This document shows positions 32,610 through 41,913 of a stretch of 64,000 nucleotides of DNA, in pieces (the first letter of the stretch is position 1; each line of letters starts with the position of its first letter). The stretch comes from Nostoc sp. ATCC 43529. GTDB taxonomy: Bacteria > Cyanobacteriota > Cyanobacteriia > Cyanobacteriales > Nostocaceae. The notes beneath the pieces are model-generated. The model was not told the origin of the DNA. It did not search any database and was given only the letters and a program-made list of their open reading frames with translations. The DNA lies in the NCBI GenBank assembly GCA_003326205.1, contig LWTK01000061.1, positions 1 through 64,000 of the forward strand. The letters run 5' to 3'. Position numbers and translations under genes: made by a program.

Positions 32610-34340
32610 TTAGGGCGAAATTGTTGGTTCGGGAATTAGTGTGGGTGTGCTATCAATCAGCGGATTATTGTTTTCTGTCTCTGGAGTTGGAATTGGTGTT
32701 GGTGTTTCTGTGGGAATTGGTATTGGTGTTTCTGTGGGAATTGGTGACGGAGTTTCTGGTGGAATTGGTAACGGTGTTTCTGTGGGAGTTGGCGTTGGGG
32801 TTGGTGTGGGAGTGAGTGTGGGTGTCGGTTGGATAAGTTTTTGTAATCCAACATTGAGATTATAATTGCTTTCGGTAACTTCTGGAGGCAGAGTTAACTC
32901 AATAGTGTATAAGCCAGGAACTAGCAATGTACCTTCATAAGATCTAACTCGCACAGCATTATTATCAATTGGTTGTTGATTGGGATTTAATACTGTTAGC
33001 AAAACACTGCTTCCTGCTTCAACAAATGTACTTAATTTGAATCCTTCCTGGGCAACAAAAGTATAGCGGCTGATTTGATTTGCTTTGAGAGTACCATCAA
33101 CTGCGGTCGCGTTAAATGCTCCCAAATTCAAAGGCTTAGTAGATATAATAGGTTGTTCTTCAGTAGGCGTGGGCGTGGGCGTGGGCGTGGGTGTGGAGGT
33201 GAATGTAGTGCCACCAGAAATTACAGGTGAAGGAAAATTTTGGGGAAGCGTCTGTTCTGGTTGTGGTTTTGATTGGCTGCGAATCGAACTTACCAGTGCC
33301 CAAGAACCAAATCCCGCTAAGATAACTACAGCACCACCAATTGCAGCGATCGCTAAGGGATTATCCAAGACTGAGCTACTCTGGCTTGGTGGAATCACGG
33401 GATCAGGTTTTTTTGGCGAAGCTGCTGGAGACACCAAATCAGGGCGACGGCCGACAGCCATTGTCTGCAAGTTGGAAAAATCAGGGGCAGGGGCGCTAGG
33501 TTGCTGCAAAGATTGTAACGCTTCGGATACATCAGCAGCAGTTTGGTAGCGATCGCTGGGAATATGATTTAACATTCGATTCAAAATCTGGGCAAATCGT
33601 GGATTTACTTTTGCCCACTGCTGCCAATTCCAAGTTAATTGATTTTCATCAAATAAATCTCTTGGTTCTTTACCAGTCAGCAAAACAATCGCACTCACCG
33701 CTAATGCATACAAATCACTACTAGGATACGCTCCTCCTGTTTGTATTTGTTCGCTGGGAGAGTAGCCTAATTTTCCCACACTAGTTACTGGCATTATGCT
33801 ATCTGGCGATTGTAAACGCGTTGCCAGTTCTTTTACCACTCCAAAGTCAATTAAAACAGGCTTGCCATCGCTATCCCGCAAAATAATATTTTCTGGCGAG
33901 ATATCCCGGTGAATAATTCCTCGGCTATGAATATGCTCTAAAACAGGCAACAAAGACTCAATTAACCCAAATACTTCTGCTTCTGTGAAAGTTTGACCCA
34001 CAGCTTGCTTCTCACTCAGCAGAGTTCGATAAGTCTGACCTGCAACGTAGTCCTCCACCAAAAACAAGCGTTGGTCTTGCTCAAATCTTTCCCGGAATTT
34101 TGGCACTTGTGGGTGTTCGATTTGATATAAAATGGCAGCCTCTCGGTGAAAAAGCTCTTGTGCCTTTTCCCAAGCAGCAGCCTCCATTGCTGTTGAAATC
34201 AATTCCTTAATCGCGCAAAGTTCGTTAAAGCGCCTCTGGTCTTCTGCCAGATAGGTTCTACCAAATCCCCCCTGTCCGAGAATTTGAATTATTCGGTAAC
34301 GGTTTTGCAAGACAGTGCCAACTGTAATGGGTGATTGCAT
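32610..34340 (-). CDS. Membrane Ser/Thr protein kinase with Pro/Thr-rich tail
   Basis: 576 residues from the ATG at 34340 (an ATG at 34388 adds 16 residues before the kinase fold). Kinase domain at about 14-275: LGQGGFGRTYLAED, catalytic HRDISPENI, DFG in LIDFGVV, and APE replaced by SPSEQ. Membrane segment at about 330-350. The outer part holds a beta-sandwich-like domain (GTLKANQISRYTFVA to SNYNLNVGL) flanked by PTPTPT runs and PIPTETP repeats that probably cross or bind the cell wall. PknB-like sensor; ligand unknown. The PT runs are encoded by GTGGGC and TTGGTGTT tandem repeats and may vary in length. Confidence 0.85.
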   Translation of the reverse strand: MQSPITVGTVLQNRYRIIQILGQGGFGRTYLAEDQRRFNELCAIKELISTAMEAAAWEKAQELFHREAAILYQIEHPQVPKFRERFEQDQRLFLVEDYVAGQTYRTLLSEKQAVGQTFTEAEVFGLIESLLPVLEHIHSRGIIHRDISPENIILRDSDGKPVLIDFGVVKELATRLQSPDSIMPVTSVGKLGYSPSEQIQTGGAYPSSDLYALAVSAIVLLTGKEPRDLFDENQLTWNWQQWAKVNPRFAQILNRMLNHIPSDRYQTAADVSEALQSLQQPSAPAPDFSNLQTMAVGRRPDLVSPAASPKKPDPVIPPSQSSSVLDNPLAIAAIGGAVVILAGFGSWALVSSIRSQSKPQPEQTLPQNFPSPVISGGTTFTSTPTPTPTPTPTEEQPIISTKPLNLGAFNATAVDGTLKANQISRYTFVAQEGFKLSTFVEAGSSVLLTVLNPNQQPIDNNAVRVRSYEGTLLVPGLYTIELTLPPEVTESNYNLNVGLQKLIQPTPTLTPTPTPTPTPTETPLPIPPETPSPIPTETPIPIPTETPTPIPTPETENNNPLIDSTPTLIPEPTISP

Positions 34341-34388
34341 GATCGAATGATTGAGTGTAATGGCAACTGAGGAGTAAGTCACCGACAA

Positions 34389-35000
34389 AGATTAAGTCCA
34401 AGTGGCGACGGACAGTTAGTTACATGCAGCGATATTCTACCTTACCAAAACGGATTTTACGTTGACTGTTGACTGATGAGTGTTGACAGATGACTGTTAA
34501 CCGTCAACCGTCAACATTAGAATTTGCTTAAATACGGGTATTTTCGGTTTTTATTGTGTTAATTAGAACTTAAAATTAAATCTGTCAGTTTATTTATTTG
34601 CGGTTAAAATCGTAGAATATAATACAATACCCCCCTAAACACTTAGTCACAAGCCTTCTTCTGTCTTTGAAAAATTTCAATATCACTTAAGTTGTAAATA
34701 CTTTGCTCTCAGTTATAAATGAGGTAGTTAGAACAATCTATCTATCACACCAATCTTTGAGGGATTATGGTTATTTACCTCAAAACCAAAAAAATTCAAC
34801 TAGTATATCTAGTGGGGTGACTTGACTTATTACCACAAAAGGTATCAAGAGTTTGTAAGCCAAGAAAATTAGACAATTACCAAATGATAATTTTATGGAA
34901 AAATGTTTAAATTTTGTATGGAAGCTTCAATAAAACTCACAGATGTTTTTTTAGGCTATTTCTTGGTTAAATCTATAAAATCTCTAATGATAATATTGCT
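34389..35000. other. Intergenic region upstream of prs
   Basis: AT-rich. 34458-34515 holds GTTGACTGTTGACTGATGAGTG-type repeats. No gene, hairpin or clear promoter is recognised in the rest. Confidence 0.5.
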
Positions 35001-36017
35001 ATGAATGCACATCGAGGATCTGCTGTGCTCAGTTCTGCAACTTTCAAAGTGGAAGCATCCGCAACAAGACTGACTGATAATCATCGCCTGCGGCTGTTTT
35101 CTGGTTCTGCCAATCTCCAACTGTCTCAAGAAGTCTCTCGTTACCTGGGCATGGACTTGGGGCCAATGATCCGCAAAAGATTTGCGGATGGAGAACTTTA
35201 CGTTCAAATTCAAGAATCGATTCGGGGTTGTGATGTCTACTTAATCCAGCCATGCTGTCAACCCGTAAACGATCACTTGATGGAATTATTGATTATGGTT
35301 GACGCTTGTCGTCGAGCTTCTGCACGACAAGTAACGGCTGTAATTCCCTACTATGGCTACGCCCGCGCCGATCGCAAAACGGCAGGACGAGAATCAATAA
35401 CCGCCAAGCTAGTTGCTAACTTGATCGCAGAAGCAGGTGCTAACCGCGTTCTAGCAATGGATTTGCACTCGGCTCAAATTCAGGGCTATTTCGACATACC
35501 CTTCGATCATGTTTATGGTTCACCAGTATTGTTAGATTATCTAGCAAGCAAACAACTGCCCGACCTTGTGGTTGTTTCTCCAGATGTTGGCGGTGTTGCA
35601 CGAGCCAGAGCATTTGCCAAAAAGCTCAATGATGCCCCACTAGCAATTATTGACAAACGTCGTCAGGCACACAACGTTGCAGAAGTCTTGAATGTGATTG
35701 GCGATGTTAAAGGCAAAACCGCAGTCTTGGTAGATGATATGATCGACACCGGTGGTACAATTGCTGAAGGAGCGCGACTATTACGTGAAGAAGGAGCGCG
35801 TCAGGTATACGCCTGTGCCACTCATGCAGTGTTCTCTCCACCTGCTGTGGATCGGTTATCCAGTGGCTTGTTTGAAGAAGTCATCGTCACAAACACGATT
35901 CCCATACCAGAAAGCAATCGCTTTCCACAACTAGTGGTGTTGTCAGTGGCTAATCTTTTAGGAGAAACTATCTGGCGAATTCATGAAGATACCTCAGTCA
36001 GCAGTATGTTCCGCTAG
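35001..36017 (+). CDS. prs: Ribose-phosphate pyrophosphokinase
   Basis: 338 residues, normal for the bacterial class I enzyme with a short N-terminal extension. FSGSANLQLSQEVSRYLG start, FADGELYVQI, the flexible catalytic loop YARADRKTAGRE, and the PRPP-binding loop VDDMIDTGGTIA. It makes PRPP from ribose 5-phosphate and ATP for nucleotide, histidine and tryptophan synthesis. Monocistronic, with a long upstream region and a terminator-like hairpin after it. Confidence 0.95.
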   Translation: MNAHRGSAVLSSATFKVEASATRLTDNHRLRLFSGSANLQLSQEVSRYLGMDLGPMIRKRFADGELYVQIQESIRGCDVYLIQPCCQPVNDHLMELLIMVDACRRASARQVTAVIPYYGYARADRKTAGRESITAKLVANLIAEAGANRVLAMDLHSAQIQGYFDIPFDHVYGSPVLLDYLASKQLPDLVVVSPDVGGVARARAFAKKLNDAPLAIIDKRRQAHNVAEVLNVIGDVKGKTAVLVDDMIDTGGTIAEGARLLREEGARQVYACATHAVFSPPAVDRLSSGLFEEVIVTNTIPIPESNRFPQLVVLSVANLLGETIWRIHEDTSVSSMFR

Positions 36018-36050
36018 TCCATAAAAGACTCTCATTGACGTTAAAGGCAT

Positions 36051-36096
36051 GAAGAATGAAGTTTTTTAGGCTTCATTCTTCAGCCTTAATTTTTTA
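36051..36096 (+). terminator. Terminator of prs
   Basis: GAAGAATGAAG / CTTCATTCTTC, 11-bp perfect stem (36051-36061 with 36071-36081), followed by TTAATTTTTTA. Confidence 0.65.
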
Positions 36097-36099
36097 CAA

Positions 36100-36180
36100 C
36101 AGGACTTACGCAAAATCATGAAAAAACGTAGGCAAGCCGCTTTGCGTCTAGGATTTTCCGTTACCTGTGCGTAAGTCCTG
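36100..36180. mobile_element. Miniature element with CAGGACTTACGCA ends
   Basis: 13-bp perfect terminal inverted repeats CAGGACTTACGCA (36100-36112) and TGCGTAAGTCCTG (36168-36180) bound 81 bp. The inside contains a CG-rich dispersed repeat. No coding capacity. Confidence 0.6.
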
Positions 36181-36226
36181 CTAATTAACCGGACATGATA
36201 TAAGTCCTAAACTCTTCGAGTGCAAC

Positions 36227-36712
36227 TCAGGCAAAGTTCCACCAACTTAGATCGAGTTTGCAATCTGGGTCGGCATGACCGTTGTAGGGGGCGACAAAAA
36301 CAAGTTCATCAGTATTTTTGACTAGCCATTGCATACCATGTTCTATCTCCCAATCGCATTCGAGTTCGACATCAATAAAAGTACTCAATGAATCTTGTTG
36401 GGAAGATAGAAAATGAATGTTCATTGGTTGACAATGGTTCCAGATTTCTGCTGAGGCGATCTCAATTGGTTCTCCAATACTATCCAAATGAGCTTGGTAA
36501 TATTGAAAACTCGCTTGTTGTAATTTAGTAAATAAAGTTTCTCCCCAAGCAAAGAAGGTTTGAATACATCGCTTGTCATAAGCATCTAACTCTTTATCCA
36601 CAGCTAGACGAACATTCTTATCAAATTTAGCAAAATAAATACTAGCTTCTATCGCACCGAAGTTATCTGTTCTGAGGGTGGCTAAAACTTTTTCTAGCGT
36701 ATCTGGCTTCAT
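36227..36712 (-). CDS. Hypothetical protein, divergent to SMI1/KNR4 gene
   Basis: 161 residues from the ATG at 36712; an upstream start at 36820 would add 36 hydrophobic, low-quality residues in the shared promoter region. The protein is acidic with many aromatic residues, ends VFVAPYNGHADPDCKLDLSWWNFA and has no catalytic signature. It faces away from a SUKH-type gene 128 bp away. SUKH genes are often immunity or toxin-linked, so this may be another immunity-like protein, but no toxin is nearby. Confidence 0.55.
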   Translation of the reverse strand: MKPDTLEKVLATLRTDNFGAIEASIYFAKFDKNVRLAVDKELDAYDKRCIQTFFAWGETLFTKLQQASFQYYQAHLDSIGEPIEIASAEIWNHCQPMNIHFLSSQQDSLSTFIDVELECDWEIEHGMQWLVKNTDELVFVAPYNGHADPDCKLDLSWWNFA

Positions 36713-36840
36713 GGAAATTATTATCTTTGTATACTGGTTAATGTATAAAAATTTGTCACGATTAACGTAAAATTGACACAAAAGTATTGTAATAATGAAT
36801 GACGTGGTAGAGCAACACAAGTCAACTCAATCTCAAACAG

Positions 36841-37479
36841 ATGAATGATCGAGTTAGTGCATACTGGTTAAGCTATAAAGAAAAAGTTAGGAAGTGGTTT
36901 CCAGAATATTACAAGCTCAATCCCCCAGCAACTGAAGATGAAATTTCTCATCTGGAAACGGTACTTGGTTATGAAATCCCAGAAGATATGAAAACTTTGT
37001 ATCGAATCAACAATGGAGAGTCAGACCAAGGGTTGGGCATTTTTTATGGCTTAAGATTTATACCACTTAATGAGGTGGGGCAATGTTGGGTAGGTTGGAA
37101 AAAAATCATTGAAGGTGGTATAGAAGATTTCAATGATTTTTGTACATCTAATCCAGAAGGAGTTATCCAACCCGTCTATGCAAACGAGAAATGGATACCT
37201 CTAATGGATGATTCTGGGGGGTGTCATATTGGGATTGATTTAGCACCTGGTTCCAAGGGATGTGTTGGTCAAATCATCAATTTTGGTAGAGATGAAGATG
37301 ATAAATACGTGCTAGCTCCTAATTTAGCAGAGTTGTTGAAACTGCTAGATACAAAATTTGAGGAAAATCTTCAAATACCCTGCGAACAGGATGATGGCAT
37401 TGACATATTTTTACTTGACCAAGGACATTTAACAGATGTGTTAAAAGAAATTGTCAAAAAGCAACAAACTAATAGCTGA
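36841..37479 (+). CDS. SMI1/KNR4 (SUKH) family protein
   Basis: 212 residues. The SUKH fold is visible in LNPPATEDEISHLETVLGYEIPEDMKTLYRINNGESD, GLRFIPLNEV, WIPLMDDSGGCHIGIDLAP and FGRDEDDKYVLAPNLAELLKLL. Bacterial members often neutralise polymorphic or contact-dependent toxins, and others are house-keeping. No toxin gene is next to it, so it may be an orphan immunity gene or a solitary regulator. Confidence 0.8.
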   Translation: MNDRVSAYWLSYKEKVRKWFPEYYKLNPPATEDEISHLETVLGYEIPEDMKTLYRINNGESDQGLGIFYGLRFIPLNEVGQCWVGWKKIIEGGIEDFNDFCTSNPEGVIQPVYANEKWIPLMDDSGGCHIGIDLAPGSKGCVGQIINFGRDEDDKYVLAPNLAELLKLLDTKFEENLQIPCEQDDGIDIFLLDQGHLTDVLKEIVKKQQTNS

Positions 37480-37582
37480 AGCTTTTTCAGAAAATCTCTG
37501 ATTTTTCTATATTTGTATCTAGTTAAAGTAGCTTGCAAGTTCAATTTTATTCTTTGTTAATTGGGTATCTCCTGGAGAATTT

Positions 37583-38122
37583 ATGGGTTTAATGAGAAAG
37601 TTGACAGTAGGATTGTTGACTTTTGGGACAGTAATCACTGGAATATTACCTGTAATGGCTCGTCCGGCGACCTTAACGAGTAGAAGTAATCTGCGAACAG
37701 ATGCATCTTTGACCGCATCGGTAGAAGAAATTTTGCCATCAGGGGCTAATGTGGAGGTTTTGAATATTACGGTGGGTAATGATGGCGAGTACTGGTACTA
37801 TGTGCAACCAAAGGTGGAAGGAACCCTAAGCGGTTGGGTACGCAGCGATTTAGTCAGGTTTGAGGTGAGCAACAAGCGTTATGCAACCATCGCAGGGAAG
37901 CGTGGTTATAAAATTAACGTCCGTTCGTCTCCCAATTTAAGAAGCAAGGTTCTCTACAACGCGCTGTCAGGTGATTTGGTGACGGTTGAAGATTCGTATA
38001 AACAGCCGGGTCAATATCGTTGGTATCGCATTAAGTTCCCAAGTAATGTTATTGGTTGGGTACGAGAAGACTTGCTATCGATATGGCCCCAAGGATGTAT
38101 TATTACTTGTCCTGATATTTAG
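37583..38122 (+). CDS. Exported SH3b-domain protein
   Basis: 179 residues. Signal peptide (about 1-27, MGLMRKLTVGLLTFGTVITGILPVMA) then two bacterial SH3 domains: TSRSNLRTDAS..GWVRSDLV and GYKINVRSSPN..GWVREDLL. SH3b domains bind cell wall peptides, so a periplasmic or wall-associated role is likely. No enzymatic domain. A Shine-Dalgarno-like CTGGAGAA precedes the ATG. It ends in a short Cys-containing tail (CIITCPDI). Confidence 0.8.
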   Translation: MGLMRKLTVGLLTFGTVITGILPVMARPATLTSRSNLRTDASLTASVEEILPSGANVEVLNITVGNDGEYWYYVQPKVEGTLSGWVRSDLVRFEVSNKRYATIAGKRGYKINVRSSPNLRSKVLYNALSGDLVTVEDSYKQPGQYRWYRIKFPSNVIGWVREDLLSIWPQGCIITCPDI

Positions 38123-38185
38123 GCGATCGCACATCGATAAAAAGTTTCACCATAACATTTCAAATCATCTGTGTATTTTAAATTT

Positions 38186-39490
38186 TTAACTTTGTATCTC
38201 CTCAAGAGATTGCTGCGATTTAAGTTGAGAAGCTATTAAGGGAACTTTTGGTGCGAGAAAAAACCCAATCAAACTAGCAAACAGGATTGGTGTAAAAGGG
38301 CTAAAATTAGTTAATTTTGATAACAACAAAGTTGTACTTATGGGTGTGCGTGTCACCGCTGCATTGATAGCCGCCATCGTACAAATCATAGCTAGTGCAG
38401 GATTTAACCCCGGAATTAAAATTGCAATTGCTTTACCAATACAAGCACCAGTAAAAAATAAGGGAATAATAAAACCACCACGCCACCCACCAGTGACTGT
38501 GATGCTGATGGATGCCATTTTACCCAGGGCTAAAATTAACAAAAAAACAACTGAAAAATTAGTACTTAGAACTGATTCTAATTCTTCATGTCCGAAATAA
38601 CGGGTTAGGGGTAAGAAGGCTGCCAAAGTACCTAAGCTCAATCCTGCTAATGTGGTACGTACATAAACGGGGCCGGGAACCATCGCCAAAAGTCTGTCAC
38701 AGCCGCGAAAAATGGCCATAAAAATCCAACCCGCAACAGCACCGATGATTCCGAACAGGATAGCCAAAGCAAAATCATCGATGTTCTCTAAACGGTATTG
38801 GGGAAAATGCCAGGTGGGAGCAATTCCCAAACGGGTGATAAAGGCAAATACTAAATAACTAGCGCAACTAGAAACGATCGCTGGCATTAAAGCTTCGTAG
38901 TATTCTACGATATGCTGATGGTGAAGAATTTCTAAGGCAAACATCGCCCCACCTAATGGTGCGCCAAACAAGGCGGTAAAGCCAGCGGCCATTGCTGCTA
39001 AACTTATGGATCTCAGTTCTTCGCCCTCAAGACGCAGGCGATCGCCTACCCATGTGCCAAAAGATCCTGTAACCTGTACTAATGGGGCTTCCGGCCCTGC
39101 ACTACCCCCAGCAGCGATACTCACCAAAGAACCAAGAATCATCGCCGGATTTTTTCGCGCATCCAAACGTCCGCCACGAAAATGGATATTATCGACAATC
39201 ACAGCAATTTCCCCAGGATTGCCTAAAAAATGAATTACTAAGCCAACAATTAATCCAGCTATTGGCATAACTATTAGCAGACTCACACCCTCAAATCTTT
39301 CTAGTTGGTGAGTCATCAGTTCCAAAACATTCCAGTACAAACCAGCAAATAGACCACAAACAGTCCCCACCACTACCCAGCGTAAAACCCACCGGGAAAT
39401 GAAAAGAGGATTGCGTCTTACCAGTCCAAAAAGTTGCAAAAACTTCCAGCGCTGAGTTTGGTTTTTGGGAGTACGGTTATTTGGTAGCAC
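38186..39490 (-). CDS. ClC-type chloride channel or transporter
   Basis: 434 residues with about ten membrane helices. Signature GGSAGPEAPLVQ (about residues 128-139) corresponds to the GREGP selectivity-gate motif, with the Glu shifted into GPEAP. GGWRGGFIIPLFFTGACIGK and the AAINAAVTRTPISTTLL segment complete the ion path. There are no CBS domains. Chloride transport or chloride/proton exchange in the inner membrane is expected; substrate specificity cannot be told from sequence. Monocistronic. Confidence 0.85.
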   Translation of the reverse strand: MLPNNRTPKNQTQRWKFLQLFGLVRRNPLFISRWVLRWVVVGTVCGLFAGLYWNVLELMTHQLERFEGVSLLIVMPIAGLIVGLVIHFLGNPGEIAVIVDNIHFRGGRLDARKNPAMILGSLVSIAAGGSAGPEAPLVQVTGSFGTWVGDRLRLEGEELRSISLAAMAAGFTALFGAPLGGAMFALEILHHQHIVEYYEALMPAIVSSCASYLVFAFITRLGIAPTWHFPQYRLENIDDFALAILFGIIGAVAGWIFMAIFRGCDRLLAMVPGPVYVRTTLAGLSLGTLAAFLPLTRYFGHEELESVLSTNFSVVFLLILALGKMASISITVTGGWRGGFIIPLFFTGACIGKAIAILIPGLNPALAMICTMAAINAAVTRTPISTTLLLSKLTNFSPFTPILFASLIGFFLAPKVPLIASQLKSQQSLEEIQS

Positions 39491-39962
39491 TGCTGATTTC
39501 CTAACTTAAATAATGAAATGTCATGATTTTTTGACATTTATTATAGTAACGTAACTTAAAAGGCAATAGGCAAAAAGGCAATAGGCAAAAAGGCAAAGGG
39601 CAATAGGTAAATCTCCGTACTTCAAACTAGGGGACTTCTATAAAAAAGTATTATTTCTCTCTACGAGACGCCAAAGGCGAATGCGCTTCGCGTCTGGAAA
39701 TAAATGTTGTTGTTTTTTTTCATAAATAAATTTAGTTCGTCTCTAACCCAAGATTCAGGGATGATTCATTAGTATTGCCTGCCAGAAGCGCTTGGTGAAT
39801 CCAAAAGGTACAAACACAAAAAAAATATGAAAAATTATATTCTTATACTTTTAGATAGACAGGATTTACAATTTTACTACATCGCCAGATAGATAAATTT
39901 CTGATGCAAATTTATTAAATTTACTCAAGGATATGATATTAAAAGTAGGAGTTAATTTAATA
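39491..39962. repeat. Gene-free stretch with repeats
   Basis: GGCAATAGGCAAAAA repeats at 39560-39610 and a CG-rich hairpin repeat AGACGCC..GCGTCT at 39664-39694 with GGCGAATGCGC in its loop. The remainder is AT-rich and holds nothing recognised. Confidence 0.6.
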
Positions 39963-40724
39963 ATGCCAGAGAATCCTGGATTAGGAGAACAGGCGCTGAA
40001 TAAAGCAGCAGAAATAGGATTATCTAGCCAGTTAGATGAAGTAAAAAATTTAGATGTAAATATCAAAACCGATCCACTGAAAGTGGTTCAAGGACAGGTA
40101 GATTCGGTCACAATTGAAGGCGAAGGTTTAGTAATGCAGAAAGACCTCCGGATGGAGGAACTTGAAATGCAAATGAGTAGTGTTGCCATCAATCCTCTGA
40201 GTGTGGCTTTTGGCAAAATTGAACTCACAAAACCTACTGAAGCTAATACACGAGTTGTTTTAACGGAAGCTGATATCAACCGCGCTTTCAATTCAGAATA
40301 TGTGCGATGCCTACGGCGGGCTACGCCTACGCAGCTACAAAGTCAAAAAATCCAGGTTAACGGCGAACAGAGGACTATTAAACCGCAACATGTAGATTTT
40401 CGACTACCTGGTGATGGAAAAGTAGCGCTAAATGCCAGCGTTAAGTTAGCAGAAACAGGCGAGAATCAACAAGTTGCTTTTTCAGCAGTACCGACCATTA
40501 ATGCTAATGGAAAAAGTGTCTCGCTGGAAAATGTTGAATATGGTGAAAGTGAAGAAATATCACCAGATTTGACAAAAGCTTTGATAGATCAAACCAGCGA
40601 GATTTTAAATTTGAGTAACTTTGATTTGGAGGGAATGAACCTACAAGTTAACCAACTAAAAGTAGAAGTAGGTAAACTAACCCTGCAAGCCCAAGCTTAT
40701 GTAGAACAAATTCCTTCTGGTTAA
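39963..40724 (+). CDS. DUF2993 (LmeA-type) protein with in-frame repeat insertion
   Basis: 253 residues from the ATG at 39963; a start at 39933 is possible. Composition and conserved blocks (ENPGLGEQALNKAAEIGL, VDSVTIEGEGLVMQKDLRMEELEM, FGKIELTKPTEA, LTEADINRAFNSEY) match cyanobacterial DUF2993, a lipid-binding-like beta fold related to mycobacterial LmeA. After NSEYVR about ten residues (CLRRATPTQ) are translated from the CG-rich dispersed repeat GCCTACGGCGGGCTACGCC at 40310-40333 before LQSQKI resumes. The frame is kept, so the gene is probably still functional. Confidence 0.8.
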   Translation: MPENPGLGEQALNKAAEIGLSSQLDEVKNLDVNIKTDPLKVVQGQVDSVTIEGEGLVMQKDLRMEELEMQMSSVAINPLSVAFGKIELTKPTEANTRVVLTEADINRAFNSEYVRCLRRATPTQLQSQKIQVNGEQRTIKPQHVDFRLPGDGKVALNASVKLAETGENQQVAFSAVPTINANGKSVSLENVEYGESEEISPDLTKALIDQTSEILNLSNFDLEGMNLQVNQLKVEVGKLTLQAQAYVEQIPSG

Positions 40725-40834
40725 AAATCAAGTAAGAATTTAGAATTCATAATTCTGAATTATGAATTATGAATTATGAGTACTGACTCCTGAATTCTTA
40801 CAAAATAGACACTCATTAACTCAGGTTACTAATA

Positions 40835-41386
40835 ATGGAAACTACAGAAACAACTCAAACAAATTCAACACCTTTTCCAAATATCCCACCAGTTATTGAA
40901 AGTAACGATAGCGAATATCGCGATACTGGCGTACCTAGCACTGTGGCGATCGCCGGACATCCCTTACACCCCTTGAGTGTCATTTTCCCCATCGCCTTTT
41001 TAGCCTTAGCCTTGGGAACCGATTTTGGCTACTGGTTAACTCGTGATTTCTTCTGGGCTAGGGCTTCGATATGGTTAATCGGACTCGGATTAGGTGGAGG
41101 CGTCCTTGCAGCTGCGATCGGGCTGAGTGATTTCTTGAAAATCGAACGAGTCCGCAAACGCAGTGCCGGTTGGATACACTTGATACTTAACGTTTCTATC
41201 TTGGTTTTGACACTCTTCAACTTCCTCCTGCGCTTAGGCGACCCTGAAGCCCGAATCCTACCTTGGGGATTGCTTCTCTCGCTAATTGTTGGTACGCTGA
41301 CTAGCGCTTCAGGTTGGTTCGGCGCTGAACTCTCCTATCGCCACAAAATCGGTGTAGTCGGTGCGGGTAGTCGAAGATATCCATAA
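40835..41386 (+). CDS. DUF2231 membrane protein
   Basis: 183 residues with four membrane helices (about 50-70, 80-105, 115-135 and 145-165). GHPLHPLSVIFPIAFLALAL is the typical DUF2231 start. DUF2231 proteins are of unknown function; some are linked to haem or redox proteins. The conserved HPLHP motif could bind haem. A Thr/Asn/Pro-rich 30-residue N-terminal tail is cytoplasmic. Monocistronic; the following 40 bp are tandem GGGGACAAGGAGACAA repeats. Confidence 0.8.
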   Translation: METTETTQTNSTPFPNIPPVIESNDSEYRDTGVPSTVAIAGHPLHPLSVIFPIAFLALALGTDFGYWLTRDFFWARASIWLIGLGLGGGVLAAAIGLSDFLKIERVRKRSAGWIHLILNVSILVLTLFNFLLRLGDPEARILPWGLLLSLIVGTLTSASGWFGAELSYRHKIGVVGAGSRRYP

Positions 41387-41520
41387 ATGGGGACTGGGGA
41401 CAAGGAGACAAGGGGACAAGGAGACAAGGGGACTAGGAGAATAACTTCTAACTCTTAACTCCTAACTCTTAACTCCTAACTCCTAACTCCTAACTCCTAA
41501 CTCCTAACTCTTAACAAGAA
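41387..41520. repeat. Low-complexity repeats
   Basis: GGGGACAAGGAGACAA repeats are followed by seven to eight copies of CTCCTAA / CTCTTAA (41449-41514), the Nostoc heptamer class. Confidence 0.8.
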
Positions 41521-41542
41521 TATATATTCTTCTCTCTATGCT

Positions 41543-41566
41543 CATCGTTATAACGATGGGTTTTTT
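41543..41566 (+). terminator. Terminator after DUF2231 gene
   Basis: CATCGT-TATA-ACGATG stem, then GG and six T. Confidence 0.7.
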
Positions 41567-41913
41567 ATTTAAAAATTACACTGGACTTGGGACATAAGTG
41601 GTTTAATGATTACGGAGGAGATATCGCTTACGAAATATTTTGGTGTCTGTTTGGATTTTGGTTTTTTAGAAGTCGAGCAGCAGTAATCCAAATTCCAATA
41701 TGGGTTTTGCCATCACCTGTATAATAGAATTTTTGCAACTTTGGCATCTGCCACTATATAGACGAGATTCGCGCCACCTTCATAGGTAAATTGTTACTTG
41801 GTACTACCTTTGTTTGGTGGGATTTTCCTCATTACCTATTGGGTTGTATTTTAGGTTGGTTCTGGCTGCAAAAATTACAAAAAATCGGTTATGCAAAAAA
41901 AAGTCAAAGTTAA
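41566..41913 (+). pseudogene. Decayed DUF2809 membrane protein gene
   Basis: The frame from 41566 reads HKWFNDYGGDIAYEIFWCLFGFWFF..IPIWV then hits TAA at 41722. The +1 frame carries on the family sequence as CIIEFLQLWHLPLYRRD (about 41719-41768), and the first frame resumes with EIRATFIGKLLLGTTFVWWDFPHY and LGWFWLQKLQ to the TAA at 41911. So two compensating frameshifts break a DUF2809-like gene; the N-terminus is also lost behind a terminator. The 3' end overlaps the DUF167 start by 23 bases, which shows the former operon. Confidence 0.7.

Noticed and set aside
32534..33549. Val/Gly-rich plus-strand frames opposite the Ser/Thr kinase tail
   Set aside because: They mirror the PTPT-coding repeats and have no separate gene features.
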